In this document: positions 52,945 to 61,797 of the stretch, one piece after another | Layout: each line of letters opens with the position of its first letter | How positions within the stretch are numbered: the stretch's first letter is position 1 | Assembly: GCF_014352855.1 (NCBI RefSeq) | Contig: NZ_CP060697.1 | Span: 2,449,892 to 2,513,891, forward strand | From: Sphingomonas sabuli | GTDB lineage: Bacteria; Pseudomonadota; Alphaproteobacteria; Sphingomonadales; Sphingomonadaceae | Length of the DNA: 64,000 bases | Direction of reading: 5' to 3' | Translations under genes and position numbers: made by a program | Notes under the pieces: generated by a model | What the model was told of the DNA's origin: nothing | The model's database searches: none | What the model saw: the letters and a program-made list of their open reading frames with translations, nothing else

Positions 52945-55809
52945 CTATTTGGCGGCAAGCTTCTCGCTGGTCACGCGGATGCGATTCATCCGGTCGGGCG
53001 TCAGATAGGCGTTGGCCAGCCGATGGACGTCGGCGGCGGTAACCGACTGCAGCATGTCGACCCACTTGCGCATGCGTTCCAGCCGCGCCGGCCGGGCCTG
53101 CGCGTCCGACAGCATGTTCACCCAGAAGCTGTTCTCGCGCATCGTCCGGCGGGCGCTTTCGACCTCCGGATTGACGGCGCGGGCCAGCATGTCGGCGTCG
53201 ATCGGCTTGGCGCGAAGTTCGGCCGCGGCTTCGGCGATGGCCGCGTCGACCGCGTCGGCCTTGGCCGGATCGACCACCGAGCTGGTGGTGATGTAGCCGA
53301 AGCCCCGATATTCCGACGACATCGTCGAGGACACGCTGGCGTTGTACGACGCGCCCAGCTTTTCGCGGATCGTATCGGTCAGCATCAGGTCCATGACGTT
53401 GGCAAGGATCTCGAGGCCCATCTCGGTGCGCAGGTCATGGTCGTCGTCGGTGTGCCACACGGCGCCCGCGACCGCCTGGTCGGCGTCGCCGCTATGGGTC
53501 AGGGCAAGCGTCCCGGTGCCGGGATTCCAGGTGCCGGCGCGCGCCGCCGCATAGTCCGGCGCCGCCGCCTGCCGGGCGGGCAGCGCCCCGAACGAGCGGG
53601 ACACGGCGTCGATCACGACGGCTTCGTCGACATCGCCGATGACCGTGATCTCGATCGGCGCGCTGGCGCTGATCGGCGCGTAGACCTGCTTGAACTCGTC
53701 GAGCGACCGCCCGACCAGCTGGTCGACCGGCGGGATGCCGAAGCGGGCGTCCTTGCCGGACAGGAGGTAGGGAAGGCGGGCGCGAAGCAACGGTGCCGGC
53801 TGCGACCCGATCTGCTTGTCGAACAGCGGCATCAGCGCGGCCCACTTGCTCTGCGCTTCCGGCCGGTATCCCGGATCGGTCATGTAGGCGGCGCTCAGCT
53901 TCATCTGCAGCGGCAGGTCGGCGGCGTTGGTGGTGCCGCCGCTGACGAACGCGCCTTCGGTCGCGACGAAACCCGGGGTGACCTGCTTGCCGGCGGTCAG
54001 CGTCTTCAATTCTTCCAGGTCGTGCTTCGCGGTACCGGCGAAGGCCGCCATGTTGCCGACAAAGGCGCCAAGCCCCGGCTTGTCCTTCGGCATCGCGAGG
54101 TTGCCGCCGTCCATCCGGACAAGATAGCTGACCTTGCCGGGTTCGAAGTCGCTTCGCTTCACGTTCAACCGGACGTTGTTGGCGAATTTCAGCGTGCGCA
54201 GGCCAAGGTCGGCGATGCGCGTGTCCTGAACCACCTTTCCGGGCGTTCCGAAGCTGTCGTAGGCCCACGCCTTGACCGCCACGTCGGCTGGCGCGGTGAC
54301 CGCGACCTTGCTGCTTTGCGCGACGGCTTCGGCCAACTGGGCGCCGGTCACCGCCGTCTTGCTGCTGGCGTGGATCAGGCGCGGGCTGCCGTCCCACAAC
54401 TTGCGGAATTCGGCGTTCACTTCATCGACCGTGATCGTCGGCGCGACCCTGGCGACGAAGTCGGCGTCATATTGCGGGCTGGTGAAGACGTCGTTGTTCT
54501 CCAGCACGCCGAGGATGCCGGCCGCGATGGCCGAATTCTTGCGGCTTTCGGCCTGCTGCGCGGCCTGGGTCAGCTTGCTGACCATCTCGGTCTTCACGAT
54601 GTCCAGTTCGGCCGGCTTGAACCCGAATTGCAGCGCACGCCGAAGTTCCTGGTCGGCAATCGTCGCGGCATCTTTCCAATAGCCGTCCTTGGCGACCAGG
54701 CTGACGACCGTCACGCGGGCTGCGTCGCGCATCGTGTCCAAGCCCATGCCGCCGCCGACGATGACCGCGTCCGGGGCGTTGGCGATGCGCTCGATGCGGC
54801 GGTTGAACATGCTCGCGGCCAAGGCCTTGACGGTGTCGGCGCGCCGTTCCGCCAGCGTGTCCTTGGGGTCGTCCCACGCCCGCAGCGAGGTGATCTGCAG
54901 ATATTCGGGAATGGCCGGATCGACAAACGTGTCGAACGCCGCGGCGCGGTTGAGGTCGACCTTGCCGCGCGGCAGCGGGGCGCCGGCCGTGCCGGTCCCC
55001 TTCCAGTCGGAGAACTTGGCGCGGATCTTCTGCTCGATCAGCGCGGGATCGGCGTCGCCAACGAAGACCAAGGTCGCAAGCTCCGGCCGGTAATAGCGGC
55101 GGTACAGGTCGCGCAGGGTGGCATCGCTGGCGGTGCTGATGACGTCCACCGTGCCGATCGGCAGCCGCTTGGCATAGGGCGTGTCGGGGCCGGTGAAGGC
55201 GAGGGTGTCGATCGCGCGCTTCAGCTGCGCATTCTCGCGCGACCGGCGCTCGCCAAGGATGACGCCGCGCTCGCGGTCGACGGCGGCGGCGTCGAACTTC
55301 AACTCGCTGGCGACTTCGCGCATCAGCATGAAGGCGGTGTCGAGGCGCTCCGCGTCGGTCGATGGCAGGTCGAGCATGTAGGTGGTGGAATCAAAGCCGG
55401 TCGCGGCATTGGTGTCGGGCCCGAACTTCAGCCCCTGCCGCTCCAGGATCTTGATCATCTCGCCTTCGGGCACGTTGGTCGTGCCGTTGAACGCCATATG
55501 CTCGATGAAGTGGGCGAGGCCGAGTTCCTTCTCGCTCTCCCCGATCGAGCCGAATTCGAACCGCAGCCGAACGGACGCTGCGCCCTTGGGCGTGGCGTTG
55601 CGCATGATCGCATATTTCATGCCGTTGGGCAGGGTGCCGTACCGGACGGCCGGGTCGCCGACGACGTCGGTGGCGGGCAGCCACGGGGCCTGGACGGCGG
55701 CCGCCAGCGGCGCCGGGGACAGCTCGCGGGCGACGGCCGGCATGCAGGCTAGAATGGAGCAGGCGACGGCAAGGCTGCTGGCGCGCGCGAACAACATGCG
55801 ATTTTTCAC
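52945..55809 (-). CDS. Exported M16 family zinc metallopeptidase (pitrilysin/insulinase-like)
   Basis: A 954-residue protein with a signal peptide (LAVACSILACMPAVA). The inverted zinc motif HFIEH (in LGLAHFIEHMAFNGT) with a downstream Glu (RERGVILGE) marks the active N-terminal half; the C-terminal half is the inactive M16 partner domain (two M16_C-like regions). This is the fused two-half architecture seen in large periplasmic peptidases. A long antisense frame over it is a codon-bias shadow. Substrate unknown. Confidence 0.92.
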   Translation of the reverse strand: MKNRMLFARASSLAVACSILACMPAVARELSPAPLAAAVQAPWLPATDVVGDPAVRYGTLPNGMKYAIMRNATPKGAASVRLRFEFGSIGESEKELGLAHFIEHMAFNGTTNVPEGEMIKILERQGLKFGPDTNAATGFDSTTYMLDLPSTDAERLDTAFMLMREVASELKFDAAAVDRERGVILGERRSRENAQLKRAIDTLAFTGPDTPYAKRLPIGTVDVISTASDATLRDLYRRYYRPELATLVFVGDADPALIEQKIRAKFSDWKGTGTAGAPLPRGKVDLNRAAAFDTFVDPAIPEYLQITSLRAWDDPKDTLAERRADTVKALAASMFNRRIERIANAPDAVIVGGGMGLDTMRDAARVTVVSLVAKDGYWKDAATIADQELRRALQFGFKPAELDIVKTEMVSKLTQAAQQAESRKNSAIAAGILGVLENNDVFTSPQYDADFVARVAPTITVDEVNAEFRKLWDGSPRLIHASSKTAVTGAQLAEAVAQSSKVAVTAPADVAVKAWAYDSFGTPGKVVQDTRIADLGLRTLKFANNVRLNVKRSDFEPGKVSYLVRMDGGNLAMPKDKPGLGAFVGNMAAFAGTAKHDLEELKTLTAGKQVTPGFVATEGAFVSGGTTNAADLPLQMKLSAAYMTDPGYRPEAQSKWAALMPLFDKQIGSQPAPLLRARLPYLLSGKDARFGIPPVDQLVGRSLDEFKQVYAPISASAPIEITVIGDVDEAVVIDAVSRSFGALPARQAAAPDYAAARAGTWNPGTGTLALTHSGDADQAVAGAVWHTDDDHDLRTEMGLEILANVMDLMLTDTIREKLGASYNASVSSTMSSEYRGFGYITTSSVVDPAKADAVDAAIAEAAAELRAKPIDADMLARAVNPEVESARRTMRENSFWVNMLSDAQARPARLERMRKWVDMLQSVTAADVHRLANAYLTPDRMNRIRVTSEKLAAK

Positions 55810-55941
55810 TGATAACCCCCGGGGTCGGTACGATTGAACGGCCGCAGGGTTAGGGGGTTGCGGGCAAAAGGCAAACCCGCCGTTCGGCCAAGGGGCTGAT
55901 ATTGCTGGCGAACGGCGGTGCCGGCAGGCGAACGGGTCTGG

Positions 55942-56118
55942 CTAGGCCAGGCCCGCGCGCCCCTTGCCGCGCTTCCACGGCGCGTCGAACTCGATCCGGT
56001 GGATGGCGCGAAAGATCGTCGCCGTGCTCCGGCCGACGCGGGCGACGGCACGGTCGATCCCGTCGTGGAGGTCGGCGCGTCCGGACTGATAATTGCGGTC
56101 GAAAAGTTCGTCGATCAT
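55942..56118 (-). CDS. Small conserved hypothetical protein (58 aa)
   Basis: MIDELFDRNYQSGRADLHDG followed by a helical stretch and a basic end (APWKRGKGRAGLA). I recall similar short sphingomonad proteins but no function. AAGGAG nine bases upstream supports the ATG at 56118; a TTG at 56136 overlapping the preceding stop is less likely. It forms a two-gene unit with the 61-residue gene before it. Confidence 0.65.
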   Translation of the reverse strand: MIDELFDRNYQSGRADLHDGIDRAVARVGRSTATIFRAIHRIEFDAPWKRGKGRAGLA

Positions 56119-56132
56119 CGTAACCATCTCCT

Positions 56133-56318
56133 TCAAAGCGCGATTGGAAAGGCGTCGATCCGGCCGGTGGCAGCGCGCAGGGCATGCTCCACCGCGACCA
56201 GCCGCTGGTCGGCGGCAAGCGCCCGCCAGCTGCGGATCGGGGTGCGCACCGCGGTGCGGGCAGCAGGCAGGGCTGGGCCGTCCGCCACGGACAGCCCACG
56301 GCCAAGGCCATAGGTCAT
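56133..56318 (-). CDS. Small hypothetical protein (61 aa)
   Basis: A 61-residue, Ala/Arg-rich protein: MTYGLGRGLSVADGPALPAA then a helical RLVAVEHALRAATGRIDAF. An AGGAG sequence nine bases before the ATG supports translation, and it is followed at 14 bases by the second small gene. The pair is divergent from a LysR-type regulator, the classic layout for a regulated target. No family recognised. Confidence 0.55.
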   Translation of the reverse strand: MTYGLGRGLSVADGPALPAARTAVRTPIRSWRALAADQRLVAVEHALRAATGRIDAFPIAL

Positions 56319-56337
56319 CTTACCGTCTCCTGTTGTT

Positions 56338-56386
56338 ACCGCCGGCGGGCTGGCTTGTCGGGGAGGGAGTGCGCTCCGCCGGCGGT
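56338..56386. promoter_or_regulatory. Paired palindromes between LysR gene and small genes
   Basis: The perfect 10-base palindrome CCGCCGGCGG occurs at 56339-56348 and again at 56376-56385, flanked by A and T so that the two copies form an 11-base inverted repeat 37 bases apart. They lie just upstream of the 61-residue gene, in the 150-base divergent region. They could be regulator sites or a stem-loop. GC-rich palindromes also arise by chance here. Confidence 0.4.
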
Positions 56387-56468
56387 GTCATCTCCAATTA
56401 GGTCGCGAGGCTTGCGCGCGCCAATCAAACGCTCGACAGGGGGTATAAACTGGGCTTATGGAATCGGG

Positions 56469-57410
56469 ATGCGCAAGCTTCCCCCGCTGACCGCGATCCG
56501 CGCATTCGAGGCAGCGGCCCGCAACGAGAATTTCACCGCCGCGGCGGGCGAACTGGGCATGACCCAGGCGGCCGTGTCCTATCAGGTCAAGGCGCTCGAA
56601 GAGCGGCTTGGCGCGGCCTTGTTCGTGCGGGAAAAGGGCCGCGCGCGGCTGACCCCGCTGGGCGGCCGGCTGCTGCCCGCGCTGAGCCAGGCGTTCGATG
56701 CGATGGAGGCGGCGTTCGAGGCCCATCGCGCGGACGACGAATCCCTGCTCACCATCACCACCACCAGCACCTTTGCGAACGCCTGGCTGGCATGGCGGCT
56801 GGGGGCGTTCCAGATGCGCCATCCCGACCTTGCCGTTCGTATGACCACCGGCAACGAGGTGGTCGACTTGCGATCCGGCGATACCGACGTCGCCATTCGC
56901 GGCGGCATCGGCAAGTGGCACGATGTCGAAAAGCACCTCCTCGTCCATTCCACCTTCACGCCGATGGCCAGTCCCCGGTTCATCGCGGAGACCGAGCGCC
57001 GGCTGGGACGCGGGATCGAGCGGTCGGACCTGCTCGACCTCAACCTGATCACGCCGGAAGACGAATGGTGGACCAAGTGGTTCGACGACGCCGGACTGAC
57101 GCTGGAAGGCGCGCCCAAGCGTCGCGGCGTCCGCCTCGATAACCAGGCGAACGAGGGGCATGCGGCGATGGCCGGCATGGGCGTGGCGCTGCTCACGCCC
57201 TTCTTCTGGGCCAACGACATCGACGAGGGTCGGCTCGTCCTGCTGTTTCCCGAAGCGGTGTCGAGCATTGGCTGGTCTTATTGGCTGGTCTTTCCGCACG
57301 AGCGCCGAAACGTGCCCAAAATCAAGCGCTTCCGCGAATGGTTGAGCGCGGAAATCCCCGACGAGGCGCGCAGCAGCGCAGAGGCCGTGGCGGCGCGCGC
57401 AAGCGGCTGA
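56469..57410 (+). CDS. LysR family transcriptional regulator (GcvA-like)
   Basis: A 313-residue regulator. The N-terminal winged helix reads LPPLTAIRAFEAAARNENFT and MTQAAVSYQVKALEERLGAALFVR, the GcvA-type HTH. The substrate domain has SGDTDVAIRGGIGKW and NEGHAAMAGMGVALL. The ATG at 56469 starts the HTH; an open frame upstream is shadow. Divergent from two small genes, its likely targets along with DUF421-DUF202 downstream (46-base gap). Confidence 0.9.
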   Translation: MRKLPPLTAIRAFEAAARNENFTAAAGELGMTQAAVSYQVKALEERLGAALFVREKGRARLTPLGGRLLPALSQAFDAMEAAFEAHRADDESLLTITTTSTFANAWLAWRLGAFQMRHPDLAVRMTTGNEVVDLRSGDTDVAIRGGIGKWHDVEKHLLVHSTFTPMASPRFIAETERRLGRGIERSDLLDLNLITPEDEWWTKWFDDAGLTLEGAPKRRGVRLDNQANEGHAAMAGMGVALLTPFFWANDIDEGRLVLLFPEAVSSIGWSYWLVFPHERRNVPKIKRFREWLSAEIPDEARSSAEAVAARASG

Positions 57411-57456
57411 TTGCACAGGGCCCGGATAGATCGGCGCCGCGGCCCGTTGGGGTCAC

Positions 57457-58056
57457 ATGTATTCCTGGTGGTTCGAATATCTCGCGATGGCCGCGGTCGC
57501 GGCCGGCGCTTACGCCTGGCTGGTCCTGGTCCTGCGCATTTCCGGCAAACGCACGCTGGCCAAGCTCAACGCCTTCGACTTCGCGATCACCGTGGCGTTC
57601 GGCTCGGCGCTGGCGACGATCGTCATCGACGAACACGTCGGGCTGGTGCGCGGCGGCCTTGTGCTGGCGGTCCTCGCGCTGCTTCAGTTCCTGGTCACCA
57701 AGGCATCGCAATGGTCGCGTCCGTTCCGCAAGGCGGTGCGCTCTCAAGCCACCATGCTGGTGCGCGACGGGCTGGTGTTCCCGGATGCGTTGAAGCGAGA
57801 ACGGGTCACCACCGACGATCTTGCCGAAGCGATCCGCACCAGTGGGGTGGGGACGTTGTCGAGCGTCGGTGCGGTGGTGCTTGAAACCGACGGCAGTTTC
57901 AGCGTGCTGCAGGGCAAAAGCGCCGACTTCGACCTGCTCTACGATGTCCGGCTGGTTGGCGAACCGTCGCGCGACGTGATGCGCGACCGGTGGCAGACCG
58001 CGCGGCAGGAACTCGACACCGTGCCCGGGGCCATCGGCGCGAAGGAGCGGACATGA
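57457..58056 (+). CDS. DUF421 (YetF-like) membrane protein
   Basis: A 199-residue protein with three N-terminal membrane helices and the DUF421 core RISGKRTLAKLNAFDFAITVAFGS, then a soluble tail with LVRDGLVF and TTDDLAEAIR...GVGTLSSVGAVVLETDG. Function of the family is poorly known; members occur with envelope and spore-membrane functions. It overlaps the DUF202 gene (ATGA), so the two are co-translated. Confidence 0.9.
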   Translation: MYSWWFEYLAMAAVAAGAYAWLVLVLRISGKRTLAKLNAFDFAITVAFGSALATIVIDEHVGLVRGGLVLAVLALLQFLVTKASQWSRPFRKAVRSQATMLVRDGLVFPDALKRERVTTDDLAEAIRTSGVGTLSSVGAVVLETDGSFSVLQGKSADFDLLYDVRLVGEPSRDVMRDRWQTARQELDTVPGAIGAKERT

Positions 58057-58439
58057 GCGACGAACCCAGCAGCCAGCAACTGGCGCACGACCGAACCGAC
58101 CTTGCCGAGGATCGCACCGTTCTGGCCAACGAGCGCACGTTCGCCGGCTGGTTCCGCACCGGCTTTGCCTCCATGGCCATCGGGCTTGGTTTCCAGGCCC
58201 TTTTCCTGAAGATGGAGCCGGCTTGGGTGCCGAAGGCGATCGCCACCATCTTCCTGATGCTGGCAATCTTCATCTTCGTCGCGGCCGAGCGGCGGGCCTG
58301 CAAGGTGCTCAGCCGGCTGGACACGCACACGGTGACCGAATTCAAGAACCGCAACCTGCGGCTGATGGTCGTCGCCGCGTCGCTCGGGGTGCTGGCGCTG
58401 ATGATTGCCATCTGGGTGCTGCCGATCAGCGCCGCGTGA
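58053..58439 (+). CDS. DUF202 (YidH-like) membrane protein
   Basis: A 128-residue protein with an N-terminal acidic part (DRTDLAEDRTVLANERTFAGWFRTG, matching the DUF202 start) and three membrane helices. The ATG at 58053 overlaps the DUF421 stop. Function unknown. The pairing of DUF421 and DUF202 suggests a joint membrane complex; this is inference. Confidence 0.88.
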   Translation: MSDEPSSQQLAHDRTDLAEDRTVLANERTFAGWFRTGFASMAIGLGFQALFLKMEPAWVPKAIATIFLMLAIFIFVAAERRACKVLSRLDTHTVTEFKNRNLRLMVVAASLGVLALMIAIWVLPISAA

Positions 58440-58538
58440 AATCGTCCGTATGCTAACTTTCCACAGTAACCAGAATTGATTTCTTTTAAGGCACTTACGG
58501 GCGGCCGTTCCTAACCTTCATCGCGAAGGGGGAAGATC

Positions 58539-59270
58539 ATGGCCAACGCACCGCCTGCGCCCATGCCGGTGTTTCTCGATTCGCCGGGCCCGGTGGCGGA
58601 GGTCGACCTGCTGGAGATGTTCGCTCCGGCCGAGCCAGCGGGTCCGTCCGCTTGTCCCGTCAGCAGCGGGCCGTTGTGGCGGGCCGACGCCATCCACCGT
58701 GCGCGCAATCTCGCACAGCTGGCGATGTCGCTGGCCAATGTCGGCAGTTGCCCGACGCGATGCTGGCTGACGCCGAAGATGGCGGCCGAAGCCCGCGCTC
58801 TGTCGCGCGCCTACGAGGAGCTTGGCACCGATCATCCGGACGCGACCTTGTCCTGCGACAAGGGATTGCGCGACGTCGTTTCCCGGTTGGTGCTGCTGTT
58901 CGGCAGCGAACGCGGCATTCGCGCACTTGTCGAAACGCAGCCCGTCGACATGCCGGCGGAATCGTGCCGCGCGCTGATCCTCAGCTGTAGCGAACTGGTC
59001 ATCAACGCGCTGAAATACGGCTATACCGGCGATCGCGGCGGGCACATCGCAATCTCCCTCGCACGGACGGCGACCGGTGCGGAGCTGGTCGTCGGCGACG
59101 ATGGCGAAGGCAGCGCGGACCTGTGCACCGCGGGATCGGGCAGCCGGCTGCTCGACCAGTTCGGCGAGATGCTTGGTGCCCGCATCGATCGCGAGTCCGG
59201 GCCCGGCGGGCGCGGCCTTGTCGTCAGGATCGCCATCCCGGCCGACCATCTGGCCGCCGCAAGCCGTTAG
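58539..59270 (+). CDS. Minimal histidine-kinase-like ATPase
   Basis: A 243-residue protein with no membrane or sensory domain. A DHp-like segment (IHRARNLAQLAMSLAN, with a candidate phospho-His) is followed by an HATPase_c domain: N-box SCSELVINALKYGY, G1 VVGDDGEGS and a late GGRGLVVRIAIP. It resembles HisKA_2/HWE kinases used in alphaproteobacterial signalling. Its stop overlaps the convergent Crp gene by four bases. Partner receivers might be those at 22.7-25 kb; this is untested. Confidence 0.8.
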   Translation: MANAPPAPMPVFLDSPGPVAEVDLLEMFAPAEPAGPSACPVSSGPLWRADAIHRARNLAQLAMSLANVGSCPTRCWLTPKMAAEARALSRAYEELGTDHPDATLSCDKGLRDVVSRLVLLFGSERGIRALVETQPVDMPAESCRALILSCSELVINALKYGYTGDRGGHIAISLARTATGAELVVGDDGEGSADLCTAGSGSRLLDQFGEMLGARIDRESGPGGRGLVVRIAIPADHLAAASR

Positions 59271-60010
59271 CCGGCGATCGCCGGCCGCAGTCGGCGGTGC
59301 AGGTAATTTTCGTCGAAACCGGCAATTTGCGCCAGCCGCGCCGGATCGACGATGGCGACGCTTCCGCGCCGCAGCTGGATCGTCCCGCTCAGCCGCAGCT
59401 CTTTCAGCACACGGTTGAGGTGCACCGGCGTCATGCCCAGCGAATCCGCCAGCATGATCTGCGACAGCGGAAGCACCAGTTCGATCCCGTCCGTCAGCCC
59501 GATGTTGCGTGCGCGCAGGTACAGTTCGCACAACAGGTGGGACGCGCGCTCCTTGCTGGTCCGCCGGCCCATGCTGGTGATCCACGCCCGCATCGTGCCC
59601 TCGTCGACCAGCTGGGTGATGTACATGGCGCGCGCAAAGCCCCGATGGTCGGTCAGCAGGCTGTCCATCTCCCCCCCGCTGATGGTCGCCACTTGCGCCG
59701 GGGTGATGGTCTGGATGCCGTGGTCCATTTCGGCCAGCAAGCCGATGTGCAGGTCGCAGCAGTCGCCGGGCATCAGATAGGCCAGGATCTGGCGCCCGCC
59801 GTTGGGCAGGATCTTGTAGCGGCAGGCCCAGCCGTCGAGGACGACGAAGACCGGCCCCGGCCGGTCGCCTTCGCGGATCAGGTCGCGGCGGGCGGGAAGT
59901 TTGGAGGCATTGCGCGTGGCAGCCTCGAGCGCTGCTTCCGCCGGGTCGCTAAGTGTCGCAAAATTGCGGAGTTTTTCGATAAAGCGGTTGCGCACGGACA
60001 ACAGTCCCAT
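59267..60010 (-). CDS. Crp/Fnr family transcriptional regulator
   Basis: A 247-residue regulator with a cyclic-nucleotide-binding-type beta roll (REGDRPGPVFVVLDGWACRYK, ILAYLMPGDCCDLHIGLL) and a C-terminal HTH_Crp (LPLSQIMLADSLGMTPVHLNRVLKEL). It has no four-Cys cluster of FNR type, so the ligand is unclear. The ATG at 60010 is preferred; a TTG at 60049 would add 13 residues. Confidence 0.88.
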   Translation of the reverse strand: MGLLSVRNRFIEKLRNFATLSDPAEAALEAATRNASKLPARRDLIREGDRPGPVFVVLDGWACRYKILPNGGRQILAYLMPGDCCDLHIGLLAEMDHGIQTITPAQVATISGGEMDSLLTDHRGFARAMYITQLVDEGTMRAWITSMGRRTSKERASHLLCELYLRARNIGLTDGIELVLPLSQIMLADSLGMTPVHLNRVLKELRLSGTIQLRRGSVAIVDPARLAQIAGFDENYLHRRLRPAIAG

Positions 60011-60167
60011 GTCTCGCGACAGGATGACATTGCCGGATGTTATAATCAAAAGTTGATTTAAAATGTGGAGCGTTCTGGGAAAGCGCGTAATGTGTGCCCA
60101 AGTCGGTCATTCGCCAGGCCCCGGCTGCAGATAGCTGCGTCCCCTTTTGCCTGGATCGGAGGCCGCC

Positions 60168-60428
60168 TTGAGCTTTGAACCGATTCTGCCCGATGCCGAT
60201 GCCGACAGGGGAGAAGGCCGGGCGGCCTTGTTGCTGGTCGAAAGCCTGATCCACGAGCTCATCGCCCGCTCAGTCCTGACGCTACCGACCGTGCTCGAAA
60301 TCCTCGACGTCGCGATCGACGCCGGCGCCGAAATGGCGGCCGACGAAGCGGGGCGCCAGAATGGGGACCTGGCCGCCCGCGCCCGCGATATCCTGCACGC
60401 AGTGCGCACGAGTATCGCCGCCAGCTGA
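60168..60428 (+). CDS. Small acidic helical hypothetical protein
   Basis: An 86-residue acidic protein beginning SFEPILPDADADRGEGR and continuing as predicted helix (LLLVESLIHELIARSVLT, EILDVAIDAGAEMAADEAG). GGAGG six bases upstream settles the TTG start at 60168. It is divergent from the Crp gene. No family recognised; it could be a small regulatory or adaptor protein. Confidence 0.7.
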   Translation: MSFEPILPDADADRGEGRAALLLVESLIHELIARSVLTLPTVLEILDVAIDAGAEMAADEAGRQNGDLAARARDILHAVRTSIAAS

Positions 60429-60452
60429 CGATCGTCCGGCAGGGGACGCCGG

Positions 60453-60485
60453 CGCAAAAAAATAGCCCGCCGAAGCGGGCTATTT
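60453..60485 (-). terminator. Intrinsic terminator of the tRNA-Ala gene
   Basis: The stem AAATAGCCCGC (60460-60470) and GCGGGCTATTT (60475-60485) closes on loop CGAA. Read on the minus strand it is a strong hairpin followed by a run of T, just after the tRNA. It also faces the small plus-strand gene that ends at 60428, so it may serve both sides. Confidence 0.9.
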
Positions 60486-60493
60486 CAGGATGA

Positions 60494-60569
60494 TGGTGGA
60501 GCCGAGGGGGATCGAACCCCTGACCTTCGCAATGCCATTGCGACGCTCTCCCAGCTGAGCTACGGCCCC
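60494..60569 (-). tRNA. tRNA-Ala (anticodon GGC)
   Basis: A 76-base tRNA with encoded CCA. Acceptor GGGGCCG pairs with CGGCTCC and includes the G3:U70 wobble pair that identifies tRNA-Ala. D-arm GCTCAGCTGGGAGAGC, anticodon loop ATGGCAT with anticodon GGC, and T-arm AGGGGTTCGATCCCCT are all intact. It decodes GCC and GCU. Confidence 0.97.
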
Positions 60570-60619
60570 GTCCATCGCGCCTTTAGGCGATGTTCCCGCC
60601 AGCGCAAACGGCAAAATAT

Positions 60620-60943
60620 CTAGCTATCGTCGTCGTCGTCCGTCGTCTTGACGCCAAGGTCGTCGTCGTCGGTCGCCAAGTCGACTTCGTCGTCGGCGCT
60701 CGGCTCTTCGTCCTCGTCGATGCTCAGGTCCTCGGCCTCGAGGTCCTCGTCCTTCTTCTTCTTTTCCTTCGCTTCGGCTTCGCCGGCGTCGAACGGCATC
60801 GGCTGCTTGGACTTCAGCACCGGTTCGGGCACGAAATCGGTGCCGCATTCGATGCAATGCAACGGATCGTCCTTGCCGAGGTCGTAAAATCGCGTCGAGC
60901 ACTTGGGGCAGGTGCGCTTGGTGCCCCATTCAGGTTTGACCAT
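60620..60943 (-). CDS. FYDLN acid family zinc-ribbon protein (TIGR02300 type)
   Basis: A 107-residue protein: MVKPEWGTKRTCPKCSTRFYD opens a four-Cys zinc ribbon (CPKC, CIEC) with the FYDLGKDD block, followed by a very acidic C-terminus rich in Asp/Glu with a KEKKKKDE patch. The family is restricted to alphaproteobacteria and has no proven function. In many relatives it stands next to aroA; here cmk follows directly on the other strand. Confidence 0.92.
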   Translation of the reverse strand: MVKPEWGTKRTCPKCSTRFYDLGKDDPLHCIECGTDFVPEPVLKSKQPMPFDAGEAEAKEKKKKDEDLEAEDLSIDEDEEPSADDEVDLATDDDDLGVKTTDDDDDS

Positions 60944-61049
60944 CAGGCCTAAGCTCCATTGAAAGGGTGTTCGGGCCGGCAAGACAGCGTGCCGGCCACG
61001 TTCGGCGGGCGCCTTGCCATAGGCTTTTGGCGCTGTCAAAGCGCGGGCC

Positions 61050-61724
61050 TTGAACAGCAATTTGCCATCCGACGGGTCGCAGCGGCGGCATATCGTCATC
61101 GCCGTCGACGGACCGGCGGCAAGCGGCAAGGGCACGATTGCCCGCGCGCTGGCCATGCATTTCGACCTGCCGCACATGGACACGGGCGCGCTGTATCGCG
61201 CGGTTGCGCTCAACCTGTGGCGGTGGGGCGGGGACCCGGGCAGCGAATTCGAAGCGGTCCGCGCGTGCGAAGACCTTGCCGCCAACCTCGACGACCCGGA
61301 GCTGCGCAGCGAACCGGTATCGGAAATCGCCTCGCGCATCTCGGTCTATCCCGCGGTCCGCGAAGCGCTGCTCCGGCGGCAGCGCGATTTCGCCGCGCAG
61401 GACGGCGGCGCCGTGCTCGACGGGCGCGATATCGCCACCGTTATCGCGCCGGATGCCGATGCCAAGCTGTTCGTCACCGCATCGGCCGAGGTCCGCGCCC
61501 AGCGCCGCGTGCGCGAGCTGCTGGAACGCGACATGCCCGGCCATTACGACGACGTGCTGAACGACCTGTTGTCGCGCGACCGGCGCGATTCCGGCCGCGA
61601 TACGGCGCCGCTGACCAAGGCCGCCGACGCCGTCGTGCTCGATACAAGCAACCTCGACGTAGACCAGGCGCGGGCGGAGGCCATCCGGCTGGTCGAGCAG
61701 CAACTTTCGCCAGCGGGCGGCTGA
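61050..61724 (+). CDS. cmk: Cytidylate kinase
   Basis: A 224-residue kinase that phosphorylates CMP and dCMP. P-loop AVDGPAASGKGTIARALA, HMDTGALYRAVAL and GAVLDGRDIATVIAPDA are canonical. The start is a TTG at 61050 (another TTG lies three codons on); the N-terminal dozen residues before the P-loop are variable. In most alphaproteobacteria aroA precedes and rpsA follows cmk; neither is present here. Confidence 0.95.
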   Translation: MNSNLPSDGSQRRHIVIAVDGPAASGKGTIARALAMHFDLPHMDTGALYRAVALNLWRWGGDPGSEFEAVRACEDLAANLDDPELRSEPVSEIASRISVYPAVREALLRRQRDFAAQDGGAVLDGRDIATVIAPDADAKLFVTASAEVRAQRRVRELLERDMPGHYDDVLNDLLSRDRRDSGRDTAPLTKAADAVVLDTSNLDVDQARAEAIRLVEQQLSPAGG

Positions 61725-61797
61725 CATGGCGCAACAGGACGGTAGCGGCGCGCGGTAGGCCGAGGACATTAACACGGTCTTCGCGGGTTAACGGCGC

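Noticed and set aside
53023..55752. A 909-codon open frame antisense to the M16 peptidase gene
   Set aside because: It is a codon-bias shadow: high third-position GC removes stops on the opposite strand. The peptide is Arg/Gly/Ala/Asp-rich with no domain, while the sense frame has clear M16 motifs.
60571..60619. A second RNA gene upstream of tRNA-Ala
   Set aside because: The stretch is only 49 bases, shows no cloverleaf or hairpin with conserved loops, and probably holds the tRNA promoter.
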